Below, one piece after another: positions 32,445 through 43,934 of a DNA stretch of 64,000 bases. A program made the position numbers and the translations under genes. How positions within the stretch are numbered: position 1 is the first letter of the stretch; the number at the start of each line of letters is the position of its first letter. The notes under the pieces are model-generated. The model did not search any database. It worked only from the letters and a program-made list of their open reading frames with translations, and was not told the DNA's origin. The DNA comes from Anastrepha obliqua (Eukaryota > Arthropoda > Insecta > Diptera > Tephritidae). Where the stretch lies: the NCBI RefSeq assembly GCF_027943255.1, contig NC_072894.1, forward strand, positions 127,587,601 to 127,651,600, given 5' to 3'.

Positions 32445-34273
32445 TTGCTCCATTGCCCATGCATGGCTTGTGCGAATGATAACAAACGCTCTTACTATAT
32501 TCTGAAATTGTTAAATTCAATCCCCGTTGATGATGGCAGCAGATAGCCTAGCCTGCATATGAGGTGGAAGGCGTAAGTCTTTGAGCTCGGGTAAAATCAT
32601 TTCGGTGATTATAGCGCCAGTTTTAAATCAAAAGGATAAGCAATTTCAAACACCGATTTACTATTTCGAAAATTAAGTGCGTCTCATAAACCCGGCACAG
32701 ATGCATAGAATAAAAAAATACTGCAAAAACGCTTCCTTCCCATTAAGCCATAGGGGAATTCTCTCCATGCAACCATGAGCCACATCCCAAATTAGTTTTG
32801 TCCATGTATCTCGATTTAGTGAAGCTTGTAAAAGTTTCGTTGCATGTCAATTTTCCTTGCTGAGTCAACTGTTAACTTTTGCATGTAACATATTTTTAAT
32901 TAAATATTTGCGTTCAACAACGCATCGGTGCTAGTACAGACACTGTCGAAACACTACACATCAACCCACTCGGCGGGAGAATGCAGATTGCTGGGAATGT
33001 GACATTTCGACATTGCTACACTTGCATCTCATGCAGTGTTTTTTTTTTATTTTTTGTGTTTTTTGCTTTCTGCAACATTTTAGCCAATAATTTCAGGGGA
33101 ATACTTCGCACACTACCAAGGATTTAATGAACAAAAATATTTCGCAACTATGTTTGCAACATTCTGAAGCACAAAGTGGTCAGCGTAACTCGCAGCCCAA
33201 ACAGAAATTTCACATTTCATCTTTAACTCACCTGCCACTAATAAGATTAAACATTATTTTGCGTGCTTCGTAGAGATGAACGTTAAATTAGTCGTGGTTT
33301 GAACGCGTAATTACATTTTCGCAATCGGTAAAGTAATCACTTGCACAATTTTAATTATAACAAAAATATACTTTGCTCAGCTATAATTGAATGCCGAGTT
33401 GGTTTTCTATAACATTTAAGAGCATTGAAACAAGCAAGGTATTCTTTGAAGCCAACATTTTGAAATGTGATTTTGCCAGAACGACCAAAAAAATCAGAAA
33501 TCGGTGCTAAAATTTCAGCTCCTTTCCAACAACATATCTATCTAATAAAGATCAGTCTTCCCATATAGCCCGATATGCGGCCACCTCAATTTCCGGTTTG
33601 CTGATTATAAGACATTATTGGGATAAGAGTAACTTTTATAAAAAAAATTTTCATACTGAAAAAATCATAAATACGAGTACATATATTCACTAGACCGTTC
33701 CGTAAAAAAGGTTCGCCATACAGACTTAAGTCTGAATATTTTTGCAAGATAATTTCGCCTTTTTACGGTTTTCTTATATTTTTGTCACTCAATCGGAATA
33801 TAAAGTGCCCTATATCGATATTTTTGTTTGGAGAAGATATTTCTGTTTGAGGCAAAGTTCAGTTTTAAGTATTCCATTCTAGTACTTACCCAGCAGATCT
33901 TGATTCTTACCACCCTGGCATATTGGTTTTCCCCTTTGGCTATTGGTGTTACCTGTTTGAAATTAGTCTTGAAATTCTCAGAAGTTAGCACGTTTTCAAA
34001 TATGTATCATGGATTCGTCAGTTGCCAGAAGTCATTCAACGACCGTCGGGTCGTTCATAATAAATAACTTTTACTTTTCTAGTGACTTATTTTAATATGA
34101 ATGATTGGACCAAATTCAGGTCGTGATACTTGCAATTCTTTACACAAGATTAGTTAGAAGCTCTACAATAGGTAGCTAGGGTCAAGAGCTGCCAGAAATA
34201 TAGCCAACTTCAATCGAAATTCGATCGATTAAAAAACTATCTTCATTTGAGTTCAAATTTTCTTTTTTTTTAG
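32445..34273. other. Low-repeat non-coding stretch
   Basis: No mobile element recognised, in contrast with most of the window. A T-rich run lies at 33040-33065. The last ~20 bases form a polypyrimidine tract (CTTTTTTTTTAG) before the candidate exon. Confidence 0.45.
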
Positions 34274-34410
34274 CCAACGTTAAAACAGTCACGACAAAAG
34301 CCCTTAACAGAGAAAACCAACGTTTTGATACATACATCTCCCCCAGAGACAAAATAGAAGCCCTTGATATTAATAAAAAATGCTGGTGGCTAAACAATAC
34401 ACAAACGTAA
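34274..34410 (+). CDS. Candidate 3'-terminal exon of a host gene
   Basis: A strong polypyrimidine tract ending in TAG (34271-34273) is followed by an open frame NVKTVTTKALNRENQRFDTY, ISPRDKIEALDINKKCWWLN, NTQT and TAA at 34408. The first two bases would complete a split codon. AATAAA at 34709-34714 lies about 300 bases downstream. The composition (balanced charged residues, few AT-driven codons) looks like real coding sequence. I do not recognise the protein, and no upstream exon is identified. It could also be a transposed gene fragment. Confidence 0.4.
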
Positions 34411-34708
34411 ACACTATTTCATGCCGAATACCCGACATAACTTCCTTTTAAACCATTTTATCTTCTATTAAAACAGCTAAGCATGCACTGTTTTTTACAG
34501 GCTTTTTTCTCTGCAATATAATCATAAAATATTATAAAAGCTTCAAATTAAAGCAGACACATCTAAAATACCAACAATTAATAAAATGTTACTATATATA
34601 TCTATAAGAAGCTCGTCATGTACTTAAGAACTCGTCTAGAGTCATTGTATAATCATATCATATACTTAAAACTATTGTTTATTTTAGTACATAACATTAT
34701 TAATACCA

Positions 34709-34739
34709 AATAAATAATCAACTTAAAAAAAAAAAAAAA
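34709..34739 (+). terminator. Poly(A) signal followed by genomic A-tract
   Basis: AATAAA at 34709-34714 and a 15-A tract at 34725-34739. The spacing is that of a cleavage signal and tail. A genomic A-tract here could be chance or the trace of a retrocopied 3' end. Confidence 0.35.
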
Positions 34740-34740
34740 T

Positions 34741-37213
34741 TTCTTTTTTTTTATTCACATTGCATAAGTTGCGATGATCTCGTATGTAAATGCTATAACA
34801 GTGCTCAAGTACTCAAGTATCTTTGGAACAAATAAAAAATGTATTCTTAAGACTCTAAGATCTGACTATAAGTATCAAAGATATGACGAAAAATGTAAAA
34901 AGGTGGCCACTATGTTCGGCAAAAAAAAGTGCTATCCGAAATTGTGTTGCAAAATACTTTAAACTGAGGGGTGTAAAGTGAATTTTTTTGCTTCCTTTGT
35001 AAGGTGGTACCTTGAAATACTCAACCTTAAAGCCCATAGATATCTTTATACTGAATTTAGTTTATATCAGTGTTACAAAGAGCAGGTCCGATAGATAGCA
35101 CAGACGCCAACATATGCAAGTTGTTGCTCCCTAAAGGATATTTATGCAAAACTTTTATCATCTAAAAAAACTTATTGTAACTTCAAATTAAACTGAAGTC
35201 ATGAATCATTAATTAACATGCTGAATACATATGAGGCAACCGTAGAGACAACATGTTTGCTTGTTTGTTCAGTACACACGAGGATGCTATTGCTTAAGGT
35301 TTTATATTACTGTATGAAATATAACCAATTTTCATATCTTTTAAATGCCACTTTTGTTTTCGACGAATTAAGTCAGTAAAAGCAGTGCGGTTACGACAAC
35401 ACGAATTTCAATTAGCAACAAAACTACATACCATACATACTTACGAATGAAACAACATACATCCCATGGCTTGGTCCTTTCACCTGTTGCTTTGTATGAG
35501 TTTCAGCATTACGCCGCCTTTAGTAGGCTTCAGAAAAACGGCTCATAATTCATAACACAACGAAAACAAACAAACCAAGTTGGCTATAATCATATGCTTT
35601 ACGTAGCTTCCCGCTGTTTATTACACAAATAGAAATTGCTTTCTTGATGTTTTCTTCCACCGTTAGATGCAGTGAGAGTTTTGTACAAAACGGTGCAGAA
35701 TATTTATATAATATTTTATGACAAGTGTGAAAAAGTAAAAATGAATTTAAATTCTGAAAGCAATCACGTCGGGAAAATATTCTCATTAAGTAAATACAAA
35801 GTTACTTAGACCTGAAGTATGTATCAATAATCAGTAGGTAGTCAAGCAATTAGCATTTAAAAAACCAATATTATTGAAATTTGCCGTCCTAACTTGGCTT
35901 GAATTTACCATAGACCAGACGTCCACAAAATTGGCTGTGCGAGTGTGCTGGTGAGCGCAAAGTAATCGCACTGCACAGTGGTGAGAATAGTAAAATTTAA
36001 TGACCAAATGTGTCAACAACGAAAAATTAATACTGTTGTTCTCCACTATGATATGTATATATATATACCTATAAAATTATAATTTATATATAATATTTGT
36101 ATAATAAAATAAGAGACGTCGATTCTATGACAAACTTCCTTAAAAAAATAATCAATCGAATTACTTCATATCAATATAAATATTTACACTAGTATACTTA
36201 TTTTTTTTTTAAATAGCTTGCATTTCATTTGGAACAAATAAACTTTAAATCAGAAAAAACCTGATCGCAGAAGTGCGTGGCAGGAAAAAGTGATAATATC
36301 TTAAAATAAAATTCTTTGAGTTGAGGGTACAAAGTGTTATCTAAATTTCTCCAGAACTCAGTTTATAGCCTCATCATTATTGTTTCTACGTGAATTTCAA
36401 AATCATACAAAAGGCATTGCATAACACCACACGTATTTGGAGTCATACATATTTTTTTTCTATAATTTTATTCATACGTATATCCAAGTGTGTCTACAGA
36501 AGCATGAGAAAATTACCAGCATAGCCACTACTTATAATGTTTCGTTGGTGTCTGATTTGAAGAGCGTAAGAATACGAGTACGTGCATTCAGTGTACTGCT
36601 CGCACGAGTAAGCTTTGCCGACTTTTGCCACAGACTTAATAAAAGAAATGAAATGAAAATGAGAAAATTTGTAAATATAGGCATGCAAAATGTTAATTTT
36701 TGGAAATGATAACAGAAGCGTCCATTCGTCCGACTATTCGTAGGCACCATAACTCGACTAAAACTTGATTAATACATTTCAATGCAAACACATTTTATTC
36801 TTTGTTCATGCCAGGACGAAATCGGACACCAGGCCTATATTGCCTGAAATAAAATGTGAGCCTGTATATAAAGCTCTATCCGGACCAAATTTAGCTATTC
36901 CTTAAAAATATTGATTTTTCTAAGCCTCAGCTGAAGGCGAAAAAAACTGACTGCAGAATACATATGACCTGGAACTGATTTAAACTTTTTAAATACAAAA
37001 TTCCTGCAACTACGTACTTACATACATATATACCAATATATATTTTGAAATGTCAGATTTAATAAGTTCTTAATTTCGTATTTATGGAGAAACTTTTCCA
37101 AGTTCAAGACCAAATATTTGTATACAAAGCAAACTTGAAACAATCGATTTAAAACTAAAATCAAAGCAAACTTAGATATAAGTATAGAAAAATTGAGACA
37201 TACAAAGATGAGG
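34741..37213. other. Low-repeat non-coding stretch
   Basis: AT-rich, no gene or element recognised. A short TATATA run lies at 36056-36068. Confidence 0.45.
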
Positions 37214-37356
37214 ATAAATAGTAGAAATTAGAGAGACAGAGAAATGCAGACTATCTACAACCATATTCATTACTTTAATTCTATTTTAAAGTAATCGTGT
37301 GTTACTCCTTTTTAGTTACTCCTACTGATCATGCCATTGTCTGATTCAGGAATTGA
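37214..37356 (+). repeat. ~135-bp direct repeat, left copy
   Basis: Shares GTAGAAATTARAGAGACAGA, AATCGTGT and GATTCAGGAATTGA, in the same order, with the copy at 39947-40080. The two copies flank the RTE-like/LOA-like insertion complex. Confidence 0.75.
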
Positions 37357-37361
37357 TTTGT

Positions 37362-37870
37362 CCTTCTTATTAATTGGCGCGATAACCACTTACACGATTT
37401 TGGCCGGTTTAACAAAGCGTGGAAGTTGTTTCTTTCTCGTGCTGACCGGCGTCAATTGGACACACCAAGTGAAGCCAAGTCCTTCTTCACCTGATCTTTC
37501 CAACGCAGGGGGCACATTCCTTCTCCTCTGCTACCACCAGCTGGTACCGCATCGAATACTTTCAGAGCCGGAGCGTTCGTATCCATTCGGATGACATGAA
37601 CCAACCAACGTAGCCGCTGGATCTTTATTTGCTGTGCTATGTCTATGTCATTGTAAAGCTTATGCAGCTCATTGTTCTAACGCCTGCGATATTCGCCGTC
37701 GCCAACGTGCAAATGTCCAAAAATCTTGCGCAGAATATTTCTCTCAAACACTCCAAGCCACGCTTCATAGAATATTGCCATCGTCGACGTCCACGCGCCA
37801 TAGGTTAGGACGGGCATGATGAGTTGCTTGTAGAGGCTAGTTTTGCTTACTCAATTGCCTACTTAGTCCA
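37362..37870 (-). mobile_element. RTE-like LINE, 3' part (split copy)
   Basis: Minus-strand match to the C-terminal region and 3' end of the family (ATTGGCGCGATAACCACTTA; the CACACCAAGTGAAGCCAAGT segment). It stops at CTACTTAGTCCA, where a LOA-like LINE is inserted, and resumes at 39829-39935. The coding relic has many stops. Confidence 0.8.
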
Positions 37871-37902
37871 ACAACATCCTACCGGAGGCCATTACAAGCG
37901 CA

Positions 37903-38406
37903 ATGAGTGATTTGGGTGTCGCCGAGGGTCTTGTGAAACTTACAGAACAGTTGATACTAGGCAGGTTCGTAATTTGGACGTTGGGCCCCTCGACGATACG
38001 CAGGTCCGTCAAGAGGGGCACCCCTCAGGGCGGTGCACTTTCTCCTCTGCTGTGGATTCTAGCAATGAATAAATTGTTGAAGAATCTAGAAGAAAGGAGG
38101 ATACACGCAGTGGCCTACGCAGACGATGTTGCAATACTAATAAGAGGGAAATTCCCAAATACCTTCTGCAACATAATGCAAAATGCTTTGAATGATGTAA
38201 TCTGGTGGGCTGCATCGAGTGGTCTTGGGATAAATCCCAACAAAACAGAACTAATCATGTTCACCAGGAAATACAGGATATCTGTTCTAAACCCCCCTAC
38301 CCTTGAGGGAATCACACTGTCAATCAGAGAAGAGGCAAACTATCTAGGACTAGTATTATATAGTAAGCTCTCGTGGAAACATACGATTAATGATAAGAGT
38401 AAATAA
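37903..38406 (+). pseudogene. LOA-like RT fragment, 167 aa
   Basis: A frame from the middle of RT: GTPQGGALSPLLWILAMNKL, then RRIHAVAYADDVAILIRGKF with an intact YADD box, then GLGINPNKTELIMFTRKYRI and EEANYLGLVLYSKLSW. A frameshift and stop end it at 38406, and homologous sequence continues in other frames to about 38780. It lacks the N-terminal RT and endonuclease through 5' truncation. Confidence 0.85.
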
Positions 38407-38790
38407 TCTATACATGCAAAAGAATTGTGGGGGCAAAATGGGGCCTAACCCCAAAAATAGTTCACTGGCTATATACAGCAGTGGTAAGGCCTATCATGAC
38501 ATACGGTGTCTTAGTCTGGTGGCCAACACTCTAGAAAAGAACAACAGTAAAATGCATTGAAAGTATTCAAAGGGGTGCTAGTCTCTGCATAAGCGGGGCA
38601 CGGCACTAAAGACTACGCCCACGGCAGCGATGAATGCCATGCTGCACCTATTACCGATTGAGGCCTACAGCAAACAGCTGGCGGCGAAATCGGCACTTAG
38701 GTTAAGAGAATCTTCCAATTTAGCCACTAACAGAAGAGGTTTCGCAAGAATACTAGAAGAATACCCCTTCCTACAGACTTTTGTAGCTCA

Positions 38791-39733
38791 GTGGAGTTGC
38801 ATTTAAACACATCCTTTACCACAACTTTCCCAACGAGAGAAGATTGGGACAATGGGGTAATGGACAACAAAAGCGGAATCAGCATCTATACTGATGGTTC
38901 CAAGCTAAATGATCAAGTAGGCGGAGGCCTGCACTTTGAAGGAATGAATGCCAACAACTCATTCCGGTTACCGAATCACTGCAGCGTATTTCAAGCAGAA
39001 ATATTGGCTATCAGAGAAAGCCTGCTAGCCCTAAATAAAAGTGTCCTGACAACAAGAGATATAAACATATATTCAGACAGTCAATCGGCCCTGAAAGCTT
39101 TGAAATCACCTAATATTAACTCGAAGACAGTAAAAGGATGTATCGACGTTTTGACAGAACTATCACAGTACTTTGTAATAAACCTGCTCTGGGTGCCGGG
39201 TCATAGAGACATAGACGGGAACTGCAAAGCAGATGAACTGGCGACATTGGGCACCACATTACCGATCCAACCAGACAAAGCAAAAATACCTATACCTTTA
39301 GCAACTTGCAAGATGCTTATAGAGAAACACTATCAGTGCTACCAACAGGCTATGGTCTCAGCCCCTGACCTGTGCAACTAGTAGGATGACGTGGCCGGAA
39401 TGGAACAGGGGCCGCACAAACCGACCGTTGAAACTAAACAGGAAAAACATGAGAAATCTTCTCGGTGTCCTAACAGGGCATTGTCTGATTGGCAGGCATG
39501 CCAGTAGACTGGAAGCGCCTTATAACGACTATTGCAGAAACTGTAACGACATTGAAGAAGAAGAGACTATAGAACACTTTCTATGCGGTTGCATGGCTCT
39601 GGATAGAAGAAGGTTCAATATTCTAGGAAAAAACTCCCTGAATAACTTGGCAGAAGTAGCCAATATAAAAATAAAAAGACTTGTTAGATATATCAAAGCC
39701 ACTGGTTGGTTCGATGAGAACGATGTAGAGTGA
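38791..39733 (+). pseudogene. LOA-like RNase H and Cys/His C-terminus
   Basis: RNase H occupies most of a 196-aa frame. ISIYTDGSKLNDQVGGGLHF (Asp), CSVFQAEILAIRESLLAL (Glu), NIYSDSQSALKAL (Asp) and LLWVPGHRDIDGNCKADELA (His, Asp) are present, so all catalytic residues are kept. A TAG stop at 39379-39381 separates the C-terminal frame (39386-39733), which carries CRNCNDIEEEETIEHFLCGC, the terminal Cys/His motif. It is better preserved than the RNase H at 18700-19090. Confidence 0.85.
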
Positions 39734-39828
39734 GAAGAGGGGATAGCCCCGGTGGTATTACAATGGGTCTAGAGCAGGCCTAGGTGTGTCAAACGACAAC
39801 CACTATGCCCACCTACCTACCTAGTCCA

Positions 39829-39935
39829 AAGTAGCACTTGTTAGCAAGAGAGATTCTCCTTCGGATTTCAAGGTTGACATTGTTATCGGTGTTAATGCTA
39901 GTTCCTAAATAAATCAAGTCGCTTACAACCTCAAG
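39829..39935 (-). mobile_element. RTE-like LINE, continuation of split copy
   Basis: Resumes with AAGTAGCACTTGTTAGCAAG and continues to about 39935, matching the region next to CTACTTAGTCCA in the copy at 25930. It corresponds to part of the RT thumb coding region. Confidence 0.8.
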
Positions 39936-39946
39936 GTGAGGTTTGG

Positions 39947-40080
39947 ATTAATTGTAGAAATTAAAGAGACAGAGAAATGGTGACACTTTAATTACAACCA
40001 CATTCATGAAACAGAATCGTGTAATACTCCTTTGTAACTACTGCTACTGATCACACCCGTGCAAGATTCAGGAATTGAGT
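39947..40080 (+). repeat. ~135-bp direct repeat, right copy
   Basis: Homologous to 37214-37356 with several small differences. The intervening DNA is entirely the two nested LINEs. Confidence 0.75.
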
Positions 40081-40539
40081 TCTGAAACATTTAAAAGTGC
40101 TAAATATTACACCATTTTTTCGACTTATACCGGTTTGATGCAAGGCAACAGTTTGACCCACTCATATATTTATGGAATTCTCAATTAACTAGTCGGTATG
40201 AAACCTTAACTTATCCCTATTGATTGCCAATTCACAAGATTATTTCCAATTCGAACTGTCTATAGCATACACTGACATTGTCTTCACTAGCGACAGTTTC
40301 CCCACTCAGCGCACTATTTTCGATATAAGGTGGGTGGCAAAATGTAAAAGATGTCTGATGAATCGGAGAACTAATTTAAAATTTCATTAACCTTTTGTGT
40401 TCAAATGTCCTGCGAAAAGTACCATTAAAGGTAGGCAAAATGTAAAAAATATACATATAAAATACACTTCGCACGAATTTTCACTTTATTATTATTCACT
40501 TAATTATAAAAGAACACTCATACTAAAATGCACACACTC

Positions 40540-41345
40540 TGTCAAAAAAGTACCGGATTAATCATCAAAATCTTCAAAATAGGCTCCATTCGAAGCAATA
40601 CACATAGTCCAGTCATTAAAGCATCTGTTAAACGCGTTTGAAGAGAACTTCCTCGTCCGCGGATAGGCAATTTATGTTTTGGGAAAAGGAAAAAGTCACA
40701 GGGGACTAAATCCGGTGAATACGATGGTTGTTCGATGATATTTGTCGGGTTTTTGGTCATGATAAACAAAGAAAACGAGTAACATGACTCACTTTTGACC
40801 GACTTTGATGTGGTTTTTTGGGGTTCGGCTCATGTGGATAGCGCCATTCAGCCGTCTGTTGACTGATTTGCATGTCAAACTCATATAACCACGTCTCATC
40901 ACCTGTTATGATGCGATGGATAAACGTTGGGTCCGAATTCACATGCTCAAGCATGTCTTCAGCCACCTTCATCTGATGAATTTTTTTGAAAGAAAGTCAA
41001 CTCTCAACTCCTTGACTTTGTCGACGTTTTCGTCCGTTGAAGACGTTGATAGGCGACCAGATCGTTGCAAATCTTCCACGACTTCTCGACCCTTTGCACA
41101 CGTAGGCCATATATCACTCGTAGACCCGTGTTTTTGATAAAGCACACTCGCTATTGGCTTTCTGCAACATTTTCAATGATTCGGCACACGAAATCCCGCA
41201 CAAAATACAAGGCAAATTCTTTGTTCGATATTTTTATCCATAGTGAAAATCGCAGAGCACACCTGAGGCTAACTGATATAAATAAATGCCAAAAACAAGC
41301 TAATTGACAGATCACGCTCAAACTCTGCGACACTGCAGACAACTG
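40540..41345 (-). mobile_element. Mariner relic (DD34D type)
   Basis: Minus-strand pieces: an N-terminal relic (about 41300-41150), MKVAEDMLEHVNSDPTFIHR, then IITGDETWLYEFDMQ (first Asp) and EWRYPHEPNPKKPHQSRSKV. After a deletion of the second-Asp block comes EQPSYSPDLVPCDFFLFPKH (third Asp). No clear inverted ends were found. Sequence at 40085-40535 to its left shows no gene. Confidence 0.75.
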
Positions 41346-41349
41346 TCCT

Positions 41350-42950
41350 CTGTACCAACAAAAATTTAGACTTATGTGTAACGCACACTTTTTAAATGAA
41401 CAATTCGCGATATTTTATTGACCGATTGTATAAGCGTACGCACTTTTTGTTGACGTCGAAATTCGTCGGTGGGTGAGGGCACGACAAAATACCACCTGCC
41501 AATTCACACTAGCTCCCACAGGTAACAGTTTTCAGTTAAAACTTCGAAATTGTGAAGGACTCGACGTTTTGTATTGGTGCAGAAATTCAGATTTGTGTTC
41601 ATTGGCGTACTTTTTCCGCATGTGCCACTCATGTATTAACTCAATTTTTAAAAATTTGTAAACCAAGTAATGTATATCCATAAAAACAGAGTTTATTAAT
41701 GGCATAAATTTACAATGGAAATCCTTTTTCTACTATGTACGAGCATAAGGGCTATAATAACATTAGTGAATGAAAATGCGCTAATAGAATAAAGGAGAAT
41801 TAAATGAAATGTAAAATAGATAACGAAGTTTCATGTCAGCTACCAAAGCCAAAGTGATTTTGCACCTTTCCATCAGAAGCCAACATAATTCACTGAGTAA
41901 ACATGAAAAAGGAGGTGACAATGACTGTTTGCCCCATACAAGAGGATATGACTGCCATTTTTCATCAAGCAACGACCGTTTGCCTGGGCAGCTAGGCACG
42001 TGTACAATTGCATTTGTTTTAATGCCAGGTTATTGGTTGGAAATTGCTGATTGCGTTTTGCTTTAGCGAGTAGTATTAAAATAAGGAAATTTTTCTCCAA
42101 AAAGCGATTAAGTTGTGATTGAAGAAAGTTTTGATTTCCCAAAAAATTTCTACTCGACTCTAAAATCAAAAGACGGATACCTAAGTTACTTTCATACGAT
42201 CATAAGAACCGAATTAAATGAAATAAAAACAATACATTTAGTTACATATAGGCTAACGACTTTTGAGATTTGTCGAGACCAATAATGAAAAATTAATTCA
42301 AGTAATTGCAAGTGTATCACTTATTTTGATGAAAGGTAATCGCTTTCGAATCCCATAGTTGGTATGCTGTCAATAAACTTATAACAGGTAATAATTGGTA
42401 GTGGGTTTGGTTCCTACGAATCCATAACCTAAGAACAATGCAAAGTGTTGTCCTACTATATATTCTGCATGAAAATATTCTTTTGGGTAAAAATTTTGGA
42501 AAACATGTGAAACAAATTCGAAACTGTCTAAGTTCCTTTGGAAATTAATTCTGTGTTATCAACATTCTGTAAAGACAAAATAATGTAAAAATAATATTCT
42601 CAGTACTCAAATTCTATATGAAAATTTATTTTGGGCCATAATTTTGTACTTTTTAATGTATTTTAAAGAAAATAAAATAAAGTTGTGTTTTCAATAAAAA
42701 AAAATGTTTTATTAAAAACTCAAATAGAAGTGAAAACAAATGGCAATTCAACAATAATATATCGATATTAAAACAAATCCATACATATGTACATACATAC
42801 ATGCATGTGTGCTCTTCTAGCTACCCTCATTGTTATAAGTTAAAACATTGCTATTATATATGGCCACCAGGCCAGGCCCGCGGGCTAGGCATTTCTAAAA
42901 TTGAATTTTTTTCATCGACTTCTCTCTTCATTATATTGTTATAAAACTAA
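41350..42950. other. Non-coding stretch
   Basis: AT-rich. Several short frames (for example 42169-41873) have no recognisable content. No element ends identified. Confidence 0.45.
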
Positions 42951-42954
42951 TTAT

Positions 42955-43480
42955 AACGGTATTTTCGTCTGACAATTTAAATGTGTACTTGAAATGCTTT
43001 TTGCAATAGTATGTAAAAATGTCAGACGGAGGTAACAAAAATAAATTCCGAAAAAAAAAAAAAAATCAGGCAGACCGGAACTTCACGGATATTGTAGGAT
43101 GACTTAGCAGCGGTATTTCCGTCTGACGATTTAAATATACACTTAAAATAGTGCCTACTATAATATGTGAGAACGTCAGACGGAGGTAAAAAAAAAAATT
43201 TTCGAAAAAAATTTACAAATTTGGGGTCGTCTGACACTACTTTTGCAGCGATCTAGACGTCTGACGATTTATATACAGCATTTGTGACCTTCAAACAGTA
43301 AGCCTACAAATTTTCAGCCGGAGGTACGAAGTTTTTTTAGCAACTTTTTTTTGCAACTTTAAGTCGTCTGACGTCTTTTTTGCAGGGGTTTTGAGCAAAA
43401 TCCTTGCAAATGGCACTGTTTCATGGTTCTCCCAACCACTTCTCAAAATTCTAGCCGGAGGTGTTATCGTAGTATCTCCG
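42955..43480. repeat. Palindromic ~140-bp tandem repeat
   Basis: Units begin CGGTATTTYCGTCTGAC at about 42958 and 43112, and a diverged one at about 43247. A fourth, more decayed unit runs to about 43480. Each good unit holds CGTCTGAC and, about 70 bp on, its inverted form GTCAGACG followed by GAGGTA. Homopurine A-runs follow. It lies just upstream of the hAT transposase relic and could be its subterminal repeat array. Confidence 0.75.
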
Positions 43481-43934
43481 CGGCCGCCAGCTCTTAGTCT
43501 AACTTGTTTAAACATGAAAAGCAATACAAGCGCCGCGTTTGATGATAAAATAAATGTTATTCCAAACATTAGTTTATCAAGATTTACCATTGCAAGGAAA
43601 ATTGAAGACTTGTCCGAGAACATACCAACAAAGCTTTGTGAACGCATTGCGAAATTCGAACACTGATCTTTGGCACTTGATACGAGTTACGCAACCATTT
43701 CTGAAAAATTGTGTTCACTGATTCTAGTGCAAGCGACTACAAGGCAAATACAGTGAAACCTCCCACAAGCGGACACTCACGGTTCCACAATTTTCGTCCA
43801 CTTATGGGGAGTGTCCGCTTATGGGGGTTGAAAAAAAACTCTAGGTTAAAATTACTATCCTACCTCTTTAAATACTTTTTTTACGTTCTTTTATGGAACA
43901 GTTTTTTTCATATTTATTGAAAAATATATATGTA

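Larger units (their letters stand above)
37871..39816 (+). mobile_element. 5'-truncated LOA-like LINE, 12-bp TSD
   Basis: Inserted into the RTE-like copy. CTACTTAGTCCA (37859-37870) and CTACCTAGTCCA (39817-39828) are the duplicated target, and the sister RTE copy at 25930 shows the uninterrupted CTACTTAGTCCAAAGTAGC. The element contains RT from just before the palm, RNase H and a Cys/His terminus, and ends in a (CTAC)n-like tail. Confidence 0.9.

Noticed and set aside
33000..37200. LTR retrotransposon or its solo LTR
   Set aside because: I looked for paired TG...CA ends and gag/pol motifs here and elsewhere in the window and found none.
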